From Bacteroidota bacterium (lineage in GTDB: Bacteria > Bacteroidota > Bacteroidia > Chitinophagales > Chitinophagaceae), in contig JADJJH010000001.1 in the NCBI GenBank assembly GCA_016706595.1, forward strand, positions 496,001-560,000: a stretch of DNA of 64,000 bases, read 5' to 3'. The notes beneath the pieces are model-generated. The model had not been told where the DNA came from. It saw only the letters and a list, made by a program, of their open reading frames with translations, and ran no database searches. Below, one piece after another: positions 23,945-31,781 of this stretch. Position 1 is the stretch's first letter. Every line of letters starts with the position of its first letter. The position numbers were made by a program, and so were the translations under genes.

Positions 23945-24163
23945 ATGGGTAAACAACCTTTGATCAAACAAGACGGCGTTATTACAGAAGCATTAAGCAA
24001 TGCGATGTTTCGGGTAAGGTTAGAAAATGGTCATGAGGTGATTTCTACCATTTCCGGCAAAATGCGAATGCACTATATTCGAATTTTACCAGGTGATAAA
24101 GTAGGTATCGAAATGAGTCCATATGATTTAACAAGAGGAAGAATTATTTTACGATATAAATAA
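23945..24163 (+). CDS. infA: Translation initiation factor IF-1
   Basis: A 72-residue OB-fold protein of exact family length (MGKQPLIKQDGVITEALSNA ... GDKVGIEMSPYDLTRGRII). It binds the 30S A site during initiation. It opens the conserved operon infA-rpmJ-rpsM-rpsK-rpsD-rpoA-rplQ; rpmJ starts 8 nt after its stop. A promoter immediately upstream suggests that this is the operon head or a strong internal start. Confidence 0.97.
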   Translation: MGKQPLIKQDGVITEALSNAMFRVRLENGHEVISTISGKMRMHYIRILPGDKVGIEMSPYDLTRGRIILRYK

Positions 24164-24171
24164 AACATACA

Positions 24172-24288
24172 ATGAAAGTAAGAGCAGCGATTAAGAAACG
24201 CAGTGCAGATTGTAAGATTGTACGCCGTAAAGGTGTACTCTTTATCATTAATAAAAAGAACCCACGCTTTAAACAACGTCAAGGTTAA
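24172..24288 (+). CDS. rpmJ: 50S ribosomal protein L36
   Basis: A 38-residue protein, MKVRAAIKKRSADCKIVRRK then GVLFIINKKNPRFKQRQG. Family length and the basic, compact pattern are exact. Of the zinc ligands of the C+ form only one Cys (DCKIV) remains, so this is a C-minus, non-zinc-binding L36. It lies between infA and rpsM on the same strand. Confidence 0.95.
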   Translation: MKVRAAIKKRSADCKIVRRKGVLFIINKKNPRFKQRQG

Positions 24289-24322
24289 TCAACAACAATA
24301 TTTATAAATTTATACATAACTA

Positions 24323-24703
24323 ATGGCTCGTATAGCAGGTATTGACTTACCAAAGAACAAAAGAGGCGAAATCGGACTTACCTATATATATGGTATCGGT
24401 CGTTCAACCGCATGTGGAATACTTGAAAAAGCAGGTATTGATGTAAACAAGAAAGTGAAAGACTGGAACGATGATGAGCAAACTGCCATCCGTAATGTCA
24501 TCAATGCCGAATTTAAAGTAGAAGGTCAACTTCGTTCGGAAGTGCAAATGAGTATCAAACGCTTGTTAGATATCGCTTGTTACCGCGGACTTCGTCATAG
24601 AAAAGGTTTACCACTTCGTGGACAACGTACGCGTACCAATTCACGTACTCGTAAAGGAAAACGTAAAACGGTTGCCGGTAAGAAAAAAGCAGCGAAGAAA
24701 TAA
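24323..24703 (+). CDS. rpsM: 30S ribosomal protein S13
   Basis: A 126-residue protein: ARIAGIDLPKNKRGEIGLTY, the helical IYGIGR segment, and the basic C-terminal tail RGQRTRTNSRTRKGKRKTVA that reaches the P-site tRNA. Standard length and operon position. Confidence 0.97.
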   Translation: MARIAGIDLPKNKRGEIGLTYIYGIGRSTACGILEKAGIDVNKKVKDWNDDEQTAIRNVINAEFKVEGQLRSEVQMSIKRLLDIACYRGLRHRKGLPLRGQRTRTNSRTRKGKRKTVAGKKKAAKK

Positions 24704-24766
24704 TCTCATTAAATTGATTATTAGGCTATTAAACAAAATTAATAAAGTAAGAAATTAAGAAATATC

Positions 24767-25174
24767 ATGGCAAAAGCAAACCAACAAAACAGCGCTAAAG
24801 CTGCCGCCAAAAAAAGAATCGTAAAGGTAGATGCTCATGGAGATGTGCATGTATCTTCTACCTTTAATAATATCATCGTAGCTTATACCAATAAGCAAGG
24901 TCAGGTGATTTCATGGAGCAGTGCCGGTAAAATGGGCTTCAGAGGAAGTAAGAAAAATACACCGTATGCTGCACAGTTGGCTTCGCAAGATGCCGGTAAA
25001 GTAGCTTTTGATGCCGGTATGAAAAAGGCCGACATTTTTGTAAAAGGACCTGGTTCCGGACGTGAAAGCGCCATTCGTGCCGTATCTAATTCAGGTATCG
25101 AAGTAACATCTATCTTCGATTGCACACCTTTACCACACAACGGTTGTCGTCCTCCGAAGAAAAGAAGAGTATAA
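24767..25174 (+). CDS. rpsK: 30S ribosomal protein S11
   Basis: A 135-residue protein with the conserved core VHVSSTFNNIIVAYTNKQG, GFRGSKKNTPYAAQ and the C-terminal CTPLPHNGCRPPKKRRV. The N-terminal extension (AKANQQNSAKAAAKKRIVKV) is the usual variable part. Operon position is standard. Confidence 0.97.
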   Translation: MAKANQQNSAKAAAKKRIVKVDAHGDVHVSSTFNNIIVAYTNKQGQVISWSSAGKMGFRGSKKNTPYAAQLASQDAGKVAFDAGMKKADIFVKGPGSGRESAIRAVSNSGIEVTSIFDCTPLPHNGCRPPKKRRV

Positions 25175-25191
25175 TCACAATATTTATTATA

Positions 25192-25252
25192 CCGGTTGAA
25201 ATCTAAATTAGGATTTTATATGAGTTTAACCGGATTTACAAACTAAAAAATC
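25192..25252 (+). promoter_or_regulatory. Structured leader between rpsK and rpsD, possible S4 target
   Basis: Outer arms ccggtt (25192-25197) and aaccgg (25228-25233) enclose an inner stem aaatc/gattt; a second hairpin (ggattt ... aaatcc) follows up to the rpsD start. S4 is the classical autoregulator of this operon in other bacteria, so a structured leader here is plausible; the link is inference. Confidence 0.4.
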
Positions 25253-25264
25253 CACAAAAAAGCA

Positions 25265-25870
25265 ATGGCTAGATATACAGGACCCAAAACAAAGATCTGT
25301 AGAATTTTTGGCGAACCTATTTTAGGAAACGGAAAATATCTCGGAAAAAACAGTAACCCTCCCGGACAACACGGAGCTACTCGTAAACGTAAGCAATTAG
25401 GCGAATATGCCTTGCAGTTACGTGAAAAACAAAAAGCAAAATATACTTATGGTGTACTTGAGCGTCGCTTCAGAAATACATTTGAAGAAGCTGCACGTTT
25501 AAAAGGCGTAACCGGTGAAAACTTGATTCGTTTACTCGAAGCTCGTTTAGATAATACCGTGTATCGTTTAGGAATCGCCGAATCTCGACCGGCTGCTCGT
25601 CAATTGGTTTCTCACAAACACATTACCGTAAATGGTGAAGTTTGTAATATCCCTTCTGCTTTATTAAAGCCAGGTGATGTTATCGGAATTAAAGAGAAAA
25701 GTGCGGCAAACGCAGCATTAGCTTCTCGCTTACGCGGAAAAGATCCAAAAATCAATTGGTTAGAATGGAATGAAAAAGAGAAAAAAGGAACTTATATCTC
25801 TCATCCTGAAAGAGAAAGCGTTCCTGAAAATATCAAAGAACAACTTATTGTTGAGTTATACTCTAAGTAA
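25265..25870 (+). CDS. rpsD: 30S ribosomal protein S4
   Basis: A 201-residue protein: N-terminal ARYTGPKTKICRIFGEPI, conserved LREKQKAKYTYGVLERRF, then an S4 RNA-binding domain (RLEARLDNTVYRLG-like stretch LLEARLDNTVYRLGIAESRP and HKHITVNGEVCNIPS). A primary 16S rRNA-binding and assembly protein, and often the operon's own repressor. Confidence 0.96.
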   Translation: MARYTGPKTKICRIFGEPILGNGKYLGKNSNPPGQHGATRKRKQLGEYALQLREKQKAKYTYGVLERRFRNTFEEAARLKGVTGENLIRLLEARLDNTVYRLGIAESRPAARQLVSHKHITVNGEVCNIPSALLKPGDVIGIKEKSAANAALASRLRGKDPKINWLEWNEKEKKGTYISHPERESVPENIKEQLIVELYSK

Positions 25871-25918
25871 GATTTTCCTTATTTTTTTCATCATTTACAA
25901 ATCAAATAAATAATATCC

Positions 25919-26914
25919 ATGGCAATATTAAATTTTCAAAAACCCGATAAAATTGTTCTACAAAAAGCAACTGAATTTGATGGTACTTTCGAATTCCGTC
26001 CTTTAGAACCGGGTTTTGGTGTAACCATTGGTAATGCACTTCGTCGTGTATTATTAAGTTCACTCGAAGGTTATGCAATTAGCAGTATCCGTATCGAAGG
26101 TGTAGATCATGAATTTACTACCATCAAAGGTGTTACTGAAGATGTAACCGAAATTATTCTTAACCTTAAGCAAGTAAGATTCAAACGTAAAATTGACACT
26201 GAAATTTCAAGTGAAAAAATCGAACTGAATATCAAAGGTAAAGAAGCATTTACAGCTGGTATGATCGGTGAGGTTACTAATAACTTCGAAATTATGAATC
26301 CTGAATTGGTGCTTTGCAATATGAACACCAGCACAAGTTTCAAAATAGAAATGAATATCATCAAAGGTCGCGGTTATATCCCTGCCGATGAAGGTAAATC
26401 AAAAGAACTTCCCATTGGATGGATTGCTACCGATAGTATTTTCACCCCAATTAAAAATGTAAAATACGCTATCGAAAATACGCGTGTTGAACAAAGAACG
26501 GATTTCGAAAAATTAATTTTGGATGTAAGCACTGATGGAACGATTCATCCTGAAGACGCTGTAAAGCAAGCTTCTCGAATCTTAATTCAACACTTAATGT
26601 TGATCACCGACGAGAATATCACCTTTGATACAGGCGTTTCTGAGAAACATGATATCGTTGATGAACAAACTTTAAAGCTTCGTCAGATTTTGAAAACACC
26701 TTTGGAAGATTTAGACCTTTCAGTACGTGCCTTCAATTGCTTGAAAGCGGCTAAAATTAATAGCTTGAGCGAATTAGTACAATACGAACAAGATGAATTA
26801 ATGAAATTTAGAAACTTTGGTCAAAAATCACTTTCTGAAATCGAACAAGTATTGATCGATAGAGGTTTAGGATTTGGAATGGACCTATCAAAAATTAACT
26901 TAGACGACCTTTAA
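25919..26914 (+). CDS. rpoA: DNA-directed RNA polymerase subunit alpha
   Basis: A 331-residue protein with the assembly domain (LEPGFGVTIGNALRRVLLSS), the second N-terminal subdomain, and a C-terminal domain joined by a linker (DLDLSVRAFNCLKAAKINSL then MKFRNFGQKSLSEIEQVL). Length is standard. The promoter-contacting CTD helix is intact. Confidence 0.97.
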   Translation: MAILNFQKPDKIVLQKATEFDGTFEFRPLEPGFGVTIGNALRRVLLSSLEGYAISSIRIEGVDHEFTTIKGVTEDVTEIILNLKQVRFKRKIDTEISSEKIELNIKGKEAFTAGMIGEVTNNFEIMNPELVLCNMNTSTSFKIEMNIIKGRGYIPADEGKSKELPIGWIATDSIFTPIKNVKYAIENTRVEQRTDFEKLILDVSTDGTIHPEDAVKQASRILIQHLMLITDENITFDTGVSEKHDIVDEQTLKLRQILKTPLEDLDLSVRAFNCLKAAKINSLSELVQYEQDELMKFRNFGQKSLSEIEQVLIDRGLGFGMDLSKINLDDL

Positions 26915-26942
26915 TTTAGGTTCTCAATAAAAAAACAGTATC

Positions 26943-27575
26943 ATGAGACACGGTGTTAAAAATAATCATTTAGGTCGTAAGACCCCTCATAGAAAAGCCT
27001 TATTGCGTAATTTGGCTTGCCAATTAATTCAATACAAGCGTATTGTAACTACTTTGGCTAAAGCAAAAGCTTTACGTGTATTTGTTGAACCTATTTTAAC
27101 CAAAGCTAAAACAGACGATACACATCAACGTCGTACCGTATTTAGTTACTTGCAAGATAAAGAAGCTATCAAAGAATTATTTGGTACAGTAAGTAACAAA
27201 ATTGGTGATCGCCCGGGTGGATATTGCCGTATCATTAAATTGGAGCGTCGTTTAGGTGATGCTGCCGATATGGCGATGATTGAATTAGTTGATTTCAACG
27301 AAATTTACAATGCTACATCTGCAGTTGGTGAAGAGAAGAAGAAAACACGTAGAAGTCGTGCCGCTAAAAAAGTTGCTACGCCTGCAGCACCTGCTGCTGT
27401 GGTTGCAGAAACTCCGGTTGCTGCAGCTCCTGTTGCCGAAGCCGCAGTGGAAGAAACACCGGTTGTTGAAACCGTAGTGGAAGAAACAGCCCCGGTTGTT
27501 GAGGCTTCAACAGAAGATGCATCAAACGATGCACCAGCAACTGACGAAACAAACGAAGAAAAAGCTGACGCTTAA
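26943..27575 (+). CDS. rplQ: 50S ribosomal protein L17 with Ala/Val/Glu-rich C-terminal extension
   Basis: Residues 1-120 are a typical L17 (MRHGVKNNHLGRKTPHRKAL, DRPGGYCRIIKLERRLGDAA, MAMIELVDFNE). A basic linker (EEKKKTRRSRAAKK) and about 70 residues of low-complexity Ala, Val, Pro and Glu follow, rich in PVVE and VEET patterns, ending in an acidic tail. Core L17 is near 120 residues, so this protein is almost twice as long. Extended L17 forms occur in Bacteroidota. It is the last gene of the operon, followed by a terminator. Confidence 0.95.
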   Translation: MRHGVKNNHLGRKTPHRKALLRNLACQLIQYKRIVTTLAKAKALRVFVEPILTKAKTDDTHQRRTVFSYLQDKEAIKELFGTVSNKIGDRPGGYCRIIKLERRLGDAADMAMIELVDFNEIYNATSAVGEEKKKTRRSRAAKKVATPAAPAAVVAETPVAAAPVAEAAVEETPVVETVVEETAPVVEASTEDASNDAPATDETNEEKADA

Positions 27576-27594
27576 TATTAAAATAAGTATACAG

Positions 27595-27626
27595 AAAAAG
27601 CTGAGGTAATACTCGGCTTTTTTTAT
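27595..27626 (+). terminator. Rho-independent terminator of the rplQ operon
   Basis: aaaaagctgag and actcggctttttt form a stem of about 10 bp with one or two mismatches and a 5-nt loop, ending in seven T. It begins about 20 bp after the rplQ stop. Confidence 0.85.
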
Positions 27627-27639
27627 TCCTTCAACGGAA

Positions 27640-27647
27640 TATATTTG
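27640..27647 (+). promoter_or_regulatory. -7 element for miaB
   Basis: TATATTTG matches TAnnTTTG, 21 nt before the miaB ATG and directly after the operon terminator. No clear -33 TTTG at the usual distance. Confidence 0.55.
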
Positions 27648-27668
27648 CATTAAATCGCACAAAAAATC

Positions 27669-29075
27669 ATGCTTGAACTAGCTACTAAAGTCATTGATGA
27701 AAGTAAACAGGGTACTGCCCTCGATTCGGCTATTAATGCTACATCAAGTAAAAAGTTTTATATAGAAAGCTATGGTTGTGCCATGAATTTTAACGATAGC
27801 GAAATCGTGGCTTCTATTTTGCATGAAAGTGGCTATGGCGCTACAACCGATATGTATGAAGCTTCGTTGGTATTAGTAAATACTTGCTCGATTCGTGAAA
27901 AGGCCGAACAAACCATTCGTCACCGATTGATGCATTTTAAAGGACTTAAAAAGAAGAAATCGAATTTACTCGTAGGCGTTTTAGGTTGTATGGCCGAGCG
28001 CTTAAAAGATAAATTATTGGAAGAAGAGAAACTGGTGGATTTAGTGGTAGGACCCGATGCGTATAGAACCTTACCGGTTTTAATTGCTGAGGCCGAGGGC
28101 GGACAAAAATCGGTAAATGTATTATTGAGTAGAGAAGAGACTTATGCAGATATTAGTCCGATTAGACTAGACGGAAACGGGGTTTCAAGTTTTGTGAGCA
28201 TTATGCGTGGTTGCAATAATATGTGTAGTTTTTGTGTAGTGCCTTTTACACGCGGACGAGAAAGAAGCCGAGATGCAAAATCAATCTTGCAAGAAACAAA
28301 AGATCTGATTTCACAGGGCTATAAAGAGGTAACCTTATTGGGTCAGAACGTAGATAGTTATCGCTGGGAAGATGATCAGGGCGGTGAATCTGTTACCTTC
28401 GCAAATTTATTAGAAAGCGTTGCGCTATTAGATAACAAATTAAGGGTTCGATTTAGTACTTCGCACCCAAAGGATATTACGGATGATGTTTTACATGTGA
28501 TGGCAAAGTATCCGAATATTTGTAAAAACATTCATTTACCCATTCAAAGTGGAAGTACGAGCGTATTACAACGAATGAACCGAACCTATACAAAAGAATG
28601 GTATTTGCATAAGGTTGCCAGGATACTAGAAATTTTGCCGGGTTGTGGTTTAAGTACCGATATTATTTCAGGTTTTTGTGGCGAAACCGATGAAGATCAA
28701 CAAGAGACGCTAGATGTTTTAAAGAAATGTAGTTTTGATTTCGCCTATATGTATTCGTACAGCGAAAGACCGGGAACTTTAGCTGCCAGAAGATATGAGG
28801 ATGATATTCCAGAAGTTATAAAAAGTAAGCGCCTAAGTGAAATTATTGAAGTGCAGCGCGAAAACAGTCGTTTAAGTAATTTAAAAGACTTAGGCATGAC
28901 CTATGAAGTACTTGTTGAAGGGCCATCGAAGAAAAATGCAGATGAATTTTGCGGACGAACCGACAAGAATAAAATGGTAGTCTTCCCGAAAATGAATTGC
29001 GTAAAAGGCGATTATGTAAACGTTGAAATCTACGAATGTACTTCGGGTACACTATTAGGTAAAATTGTAGCTTAA
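27669..29075 (+). CDS. miaB: tRNA-2-methylthio-N6-dimethylallyladenosine synthase MiaB
   Basis: A 468-residue radical-SAM methylthiotransferase acting on i6A37 of tRNAs. The N-terminal UPF0004 domain carries three cluster ligands, in SYGCAMNFNDSE, NTCSIREKAE and GVLGCMAERL. The radical-SAM cluster motif is CNNMCSFC. A C-terminal TRAM-like domain (LVEGPSKKNADEFCGRTDKN) is present. Length and all six cysteines are as expected. Confidence 0.94.
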   Translation: MLELATKVIDESKQGTALDSAINATSSKKFYIESYGCAMNFNDSEIVASILHESGYGATTDMYEASLVLVNTCSIREKAEQTIRHRLMHFKGLKKKKSNLLVGVLGCMAERLKDKLLEEEKLVDLVVGPDAYRTLPVLIAEAEGGQKSVNVLLSREETYADISPIRLDGNGVSSFVSIMRGCNNMCSFCVVPFTRGRERSRDAKSILQETKDLISQGYKEVTLLGQNVDSYRWEDDQGGESVTFANLLESVALLDNKLRVRFSTSHPKDITDDVLHVMAKYPNICKNIHLPIQSGSTSVLQRMNRTYTKEWYLHKVARILEILPGCGLSTDIISGFCGETDEDQQETLDVLKKCSFDFAYMYSYSERPGTLAARRYEDDIPEVIKSKRLSEIIEVQRENSRLSNLKDLGMTYEVLVEGPSKKNADEFCGRTDKNKMVVFPKMNCVKGDYVNVEIYECTSGTLLGKIVA

Positions 29076-29081
29076 GATAAG

Positions 29082-29315
29082 CTACACCATATGAATCTCG
29101 TTTTCACAACCTAATTCTTCAAGTATATGTTGCATTACCTTATCGTTTGGTTCTAAACGATAATTCGATAATCCTTTTAGCGATTGTTGAAGTTCAAGAT
29201 ATTCTTCATGAAGTTGAAAGTCGCACTGTAAAGCCACTTTTATTTCATTTTGTGTAACAGCATCTGATTCGTTAAAGAGGTACTGTAATAAGTCGTTTGA
29301 TGTAAATTTTTGCAT
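29082..29315 (-). CDS. Small hypothetical acidic protein (77 residues)
   Basis: Not recognised by name. MQKFTSNDLLQYLFNESDAV, then helical with acidic and Leu residues (QLHEEYLELQQSLKGLSNYR) and a short end ENEIHMV. It resembles the small zinc-less anti-sigma-like or regulatory helical proteins that are common next to core genes in Bacteroidota, but no partner sigma factor is nearby. It is convergent with miaB, 6 bp apart, and divergent from thrS. Confidence 0.7.
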   Translation of the reverse strand: MQKFTSNDLLQYLFNESDAVTQNEIKVALQCDFQLHEEYLELQQSLKGLSNYRLEPNDKVMQHILEELGCENEIHMV

Positions 29316-29510
29316 GTATATGTTTTGTGTTTTATATATAACGCCGGATTGTTTACTTTATTATTAAGGTATCTATAATTTTACTAAAAGTATAGATCCC
29401 GAAACGAACTGTAAAGCAGGATTTGTGAACAACGAAAGCATAATTCTTAGAACTTCGAACACCAAACAATACGCATCAATTTTTTGCCTCTCGAAATTCG
29501 AAGAGAGTAT

Positions 29511-29518
29511 TATATTTG
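29511..29518 (+). promoter_or_regulatory. -7 element for thrS
   Basis: TATATTTG, 7 nt before the ATG at 29526, with TTTG 24 nt further up (29483-29486), slightly beyond the normal spacing. Predicts a very short leader. Confidence 0.5.
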
Positions 29519-29525
29519 CGACCTT

Positions 29526-31454
29526 ATGATAAAAATTACCTTACCTGATGGCAATGTGCGCGAATATGAAGCAGGCACTACATCAATGGATATAGCCAAG
29601 TCGATTAGTGAAGGACTTGCACGAAAAGTATTAGCCGCTGAAATAAATGGTGAAGTGTGGGATCTTTCGCGCCCTTTACAAACCGATGCACAATTTAAAT
29701 TATTAGGCTGGGATGATGAGAAAGGGAAAAACACCTTTTGGCATAGTTCGGCACACTTGATGGCTGAAGCCGTTGAAGCGATTTACCCTGGCGTAAAGTT
29801 TTGGGTTGGCCCGGCATTGGATCATGGTTTTTATTATGATATTGATATGGGTAGCAACCATATCACTGAAGAAGATTTAGAAAAGCTTGAGAAGAAAATG
29901 GTGGAGTTAGCCAAGCAAGATAATCCATTCGTTAGAAGTGAAATTTCAAAACCTGAAGCGATTACTTATTTCACCGAAAAACAAGATGAATACAAACTTG
30001 ATTTATTAAATAGCTTAGAAGACGGCAATATCACTTTTTATCAACAAGGTAATTTTACTGATTTATGTCGTGGCCCACATATCCCTTCAACAGGTCATAT
30101 CAAGGCCATTAAACTTACCAATATTGCCGGTGCGTATTGGAAGGGAGATGAAAAAAATAAGCAGCTTACTCGTTTGTATGGCGTAACCTTTCCGAATGCC
30201 AAACAACTCGAAGAACATTTAGCCATGCTTGAAGAAGCACGCAAACGTGATCATCGAAAAATTGGCCGCGAAATGGGTATCTTTTGTTTCGATGATGATG
30301 TGGGTCAGGGTTTGCCTCTTTGGATGCCAAACGGAACCATCATCATTGAAGAGCTTGAAAAATTAGCCAAAGAATCAGAAGAAGCTGCTGGTTACAAACG
30401 CGTGGTGACTCCGCATATCGCGAAAGAAAGTATGTACTTAACTAGCGGACATTTACCATATTATCAAGATAGTATGTTTCCACCCATGGAATTGGATGGA
30501 ACGAAATATTATTTAAAGGCCATGAATTGTCCGCACCATCATAAAATATTTGATGCCGAACCTCGAAGCTATAAAGATCTTCCTTTACGATTAGCCGAGT
30601 ATGGTACTTGTTATCGATACGAACAAAGTGGTGAATTATTTGGGTTGATGCGTGTACGTTGCCTACACATGAATGACGCGCATATTTATTGTACCAAAGA
30701 GCAATTTGGTGACGAGTTTAGGGCGGTAAATGAAATGTATGTAAAGTACTTTAAGATTTTTGGTATCGATAAGTACGTGATGCGTTTATCATTACACGAT
30801 CCGGCAAAGCTCGGACAAAAATATATGAATGAACCTGAGCTTTGGCAAGAAACAGAGACGATGGTTCGTAATGTTTTAATCGAAAGTAATATTCCTTTTG
30901 TTGAGGTTCAAGATGAAGCTGCTTTTTACGGACCGAAAATTGATGTACAAATTTGGAGTGCAATTGGCAGAGAATTTACCTTGGCAACAAATCAAGTAGA
31001 TTTTGCGCAAGGCAAACGATTTGGTCTCAACTATAATAGTGCTGAAAATAAACCTGAAATACCATTAATTATACATCGTGCACCTTTAGGAACGCATGAG
31101 CGTTTTATTGGATTTTTGATTGAGCATTATGCAGGTAAGTTTCCTTTATGGTTAGCCCCTTTACAAGTAAAAATATTGCCTATCAGCGATAAGTTTATGG
31201 AGTATTGTGTTAGCATTCATAAGCAAATGCGTGCCCAAGGTATTCGTGTTGAAATTGATGATAGAAGCGAAAAAATTGGCCGCAAAATTCGTGATACTGA
31301 ATTAGCTCGTATACCTTATATGTTGGTAGTAGGCGAAAAAGAGATGAATGAAAATGCAGTTTCCTTGCGTATACAAGGAAAAGGCGATCAAGGTAGTTTG
31401 CCCATTGATGAATTGATTCAAAGGATGAAAGCAGATATATTGGAAAGAGTGTAG
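29526..31454 (+). CDS. thrS: Threonyl-tRNA synthetase
   Basis: I place the start at ATG 29526 (MIKITLPDGNVREYEAGTTS), giving 642 residues, the normal length; the open frame extends 14 codons upstream through the promoter. Domains in order: TGS (1-60), editing domain with HSSAH (73-77), the class II catalytic core including MNCPHHHKIF, RYEQSGELFGLMRVR and RAPLGTHERFIGFLIEHYAG, and a C-terminal anticodon-binding domain (LQVKILPISDKFMEYCV). All essential motifs are present. Confidence 0.95.
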   Translation: MIKITLPDGNVREYEAGTTSMDIAKSISEGLARKVLAAEINGEVWDLSRPLQTDAQFKLLGWDDEKGKNTFWHSSAHLMAEAVEAIYPGVKFWVGPALDHGFYYDIDMGSNHITEEDLEKLEKKMVELAKQDNPFVRSEISKPEAITYFTEKQDEYKLDLLNSLEDGNITFYQQGNFTDLCRGPHIPSTGHIKAIKLTNIAGAYWKGDEKNKQLTRLYGVTFPNAKQLEEHLAMLEEARKRDHRKIGREMGIFCFDDDVGQGLPLWMPNGTIIIEELEKLAKESEEAAGYKRVVTPHIAKESMYLTSGHLPYYQDSMFPPMELDGTKYYLKAMNCPHHHKIFDAEPRSYKDLPLRLAEYGTCYRYEQSGELFGLMRVRCLHMNDAHIYCTKEQFGDEFRAVNEMYVKYFKIFGIDKYVMRLSLHDPAKLGQKYMNEPELWQETETMVRNVLIESNIPFVEVQDEAAFYGPKIDVQIWSAIGREFTLATNQVDFAQGKRFGLNYNSAENKPEIPLIIHRAPLGTHERFIGFLIEHYAGKFPLWLAPLQVKILPISDKFMEYCVSIHKQMRAQGIRVEIDDRSEKIGRKIRDTELARIPYMLVVGEKEMNENAVSLRIQGKGDQGSLPIDELIQRMKADILERV

Positions 31455-31781
31455 TTGGCTGAGTTATTTAATGAAATATGTTGAGTTGCATTATTTTGAT
31501 GATGTGCAATGCGTGAGGGATAACAACGGAAATCCTTTTGCTTGTCTCAAGCAAAAGATTGCAGTGAATAGCCCGGCCCTTGTAGTAATGCCGCAAGCAT
31601 TCGATGATGTAATCATTACCATAGTGTTTGTTTGCGGAATACTACAAGGGACACGCCCAAAAACTATCTCCTTTTGCTGAACCCATAATGCTATGTGAAT
31701 ATATTCTTATTAATGTACGAATCGTTTCATTTGAAGAAGTCGGTTTAAGTAGTATCATTACACACTCATAATTAGTATTGA
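31455..31781. other. 327-bp gap after thrS, mostly a structured RNA-like element
   Basis: The element at 31507-31658 fills most of it. A 69-codon open frame at 31471-31680 lies on top of that element and has no family features. The final 100 bp before the FadL gene show no clear promoter. Confidence 0.5.
31507..31658 (+). ncRNA. Structured RNA-like element resembling the Bacteroidota Flavo-1 motif
   Basis: Seen: closing pair gcgtg (31511-31515) with cacgc (31652-31656), a perfect hairpin cttttgcttg/caagcaaaag, and a long stem cccttgtagta/tactacaaggg with a further gccgcaa/tttgcgg pairing inside. Constant-looking strings are gtgagggata, gattgcagtgaatagcccgg and gggacacgccc, which I recall from repeated intergenic elements of Bacteroidota (Flavo-1 RNA). 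Strand is set by its lying downstream of thrS. The name needs a covariance-model search. Confidence 0.5.

Noticed and set aside
31471..31680. A 69-codon + strand frame after thrS
   Set aside because: It coincides with the structured RNA-like element, whose base pairing explains the sequence better.
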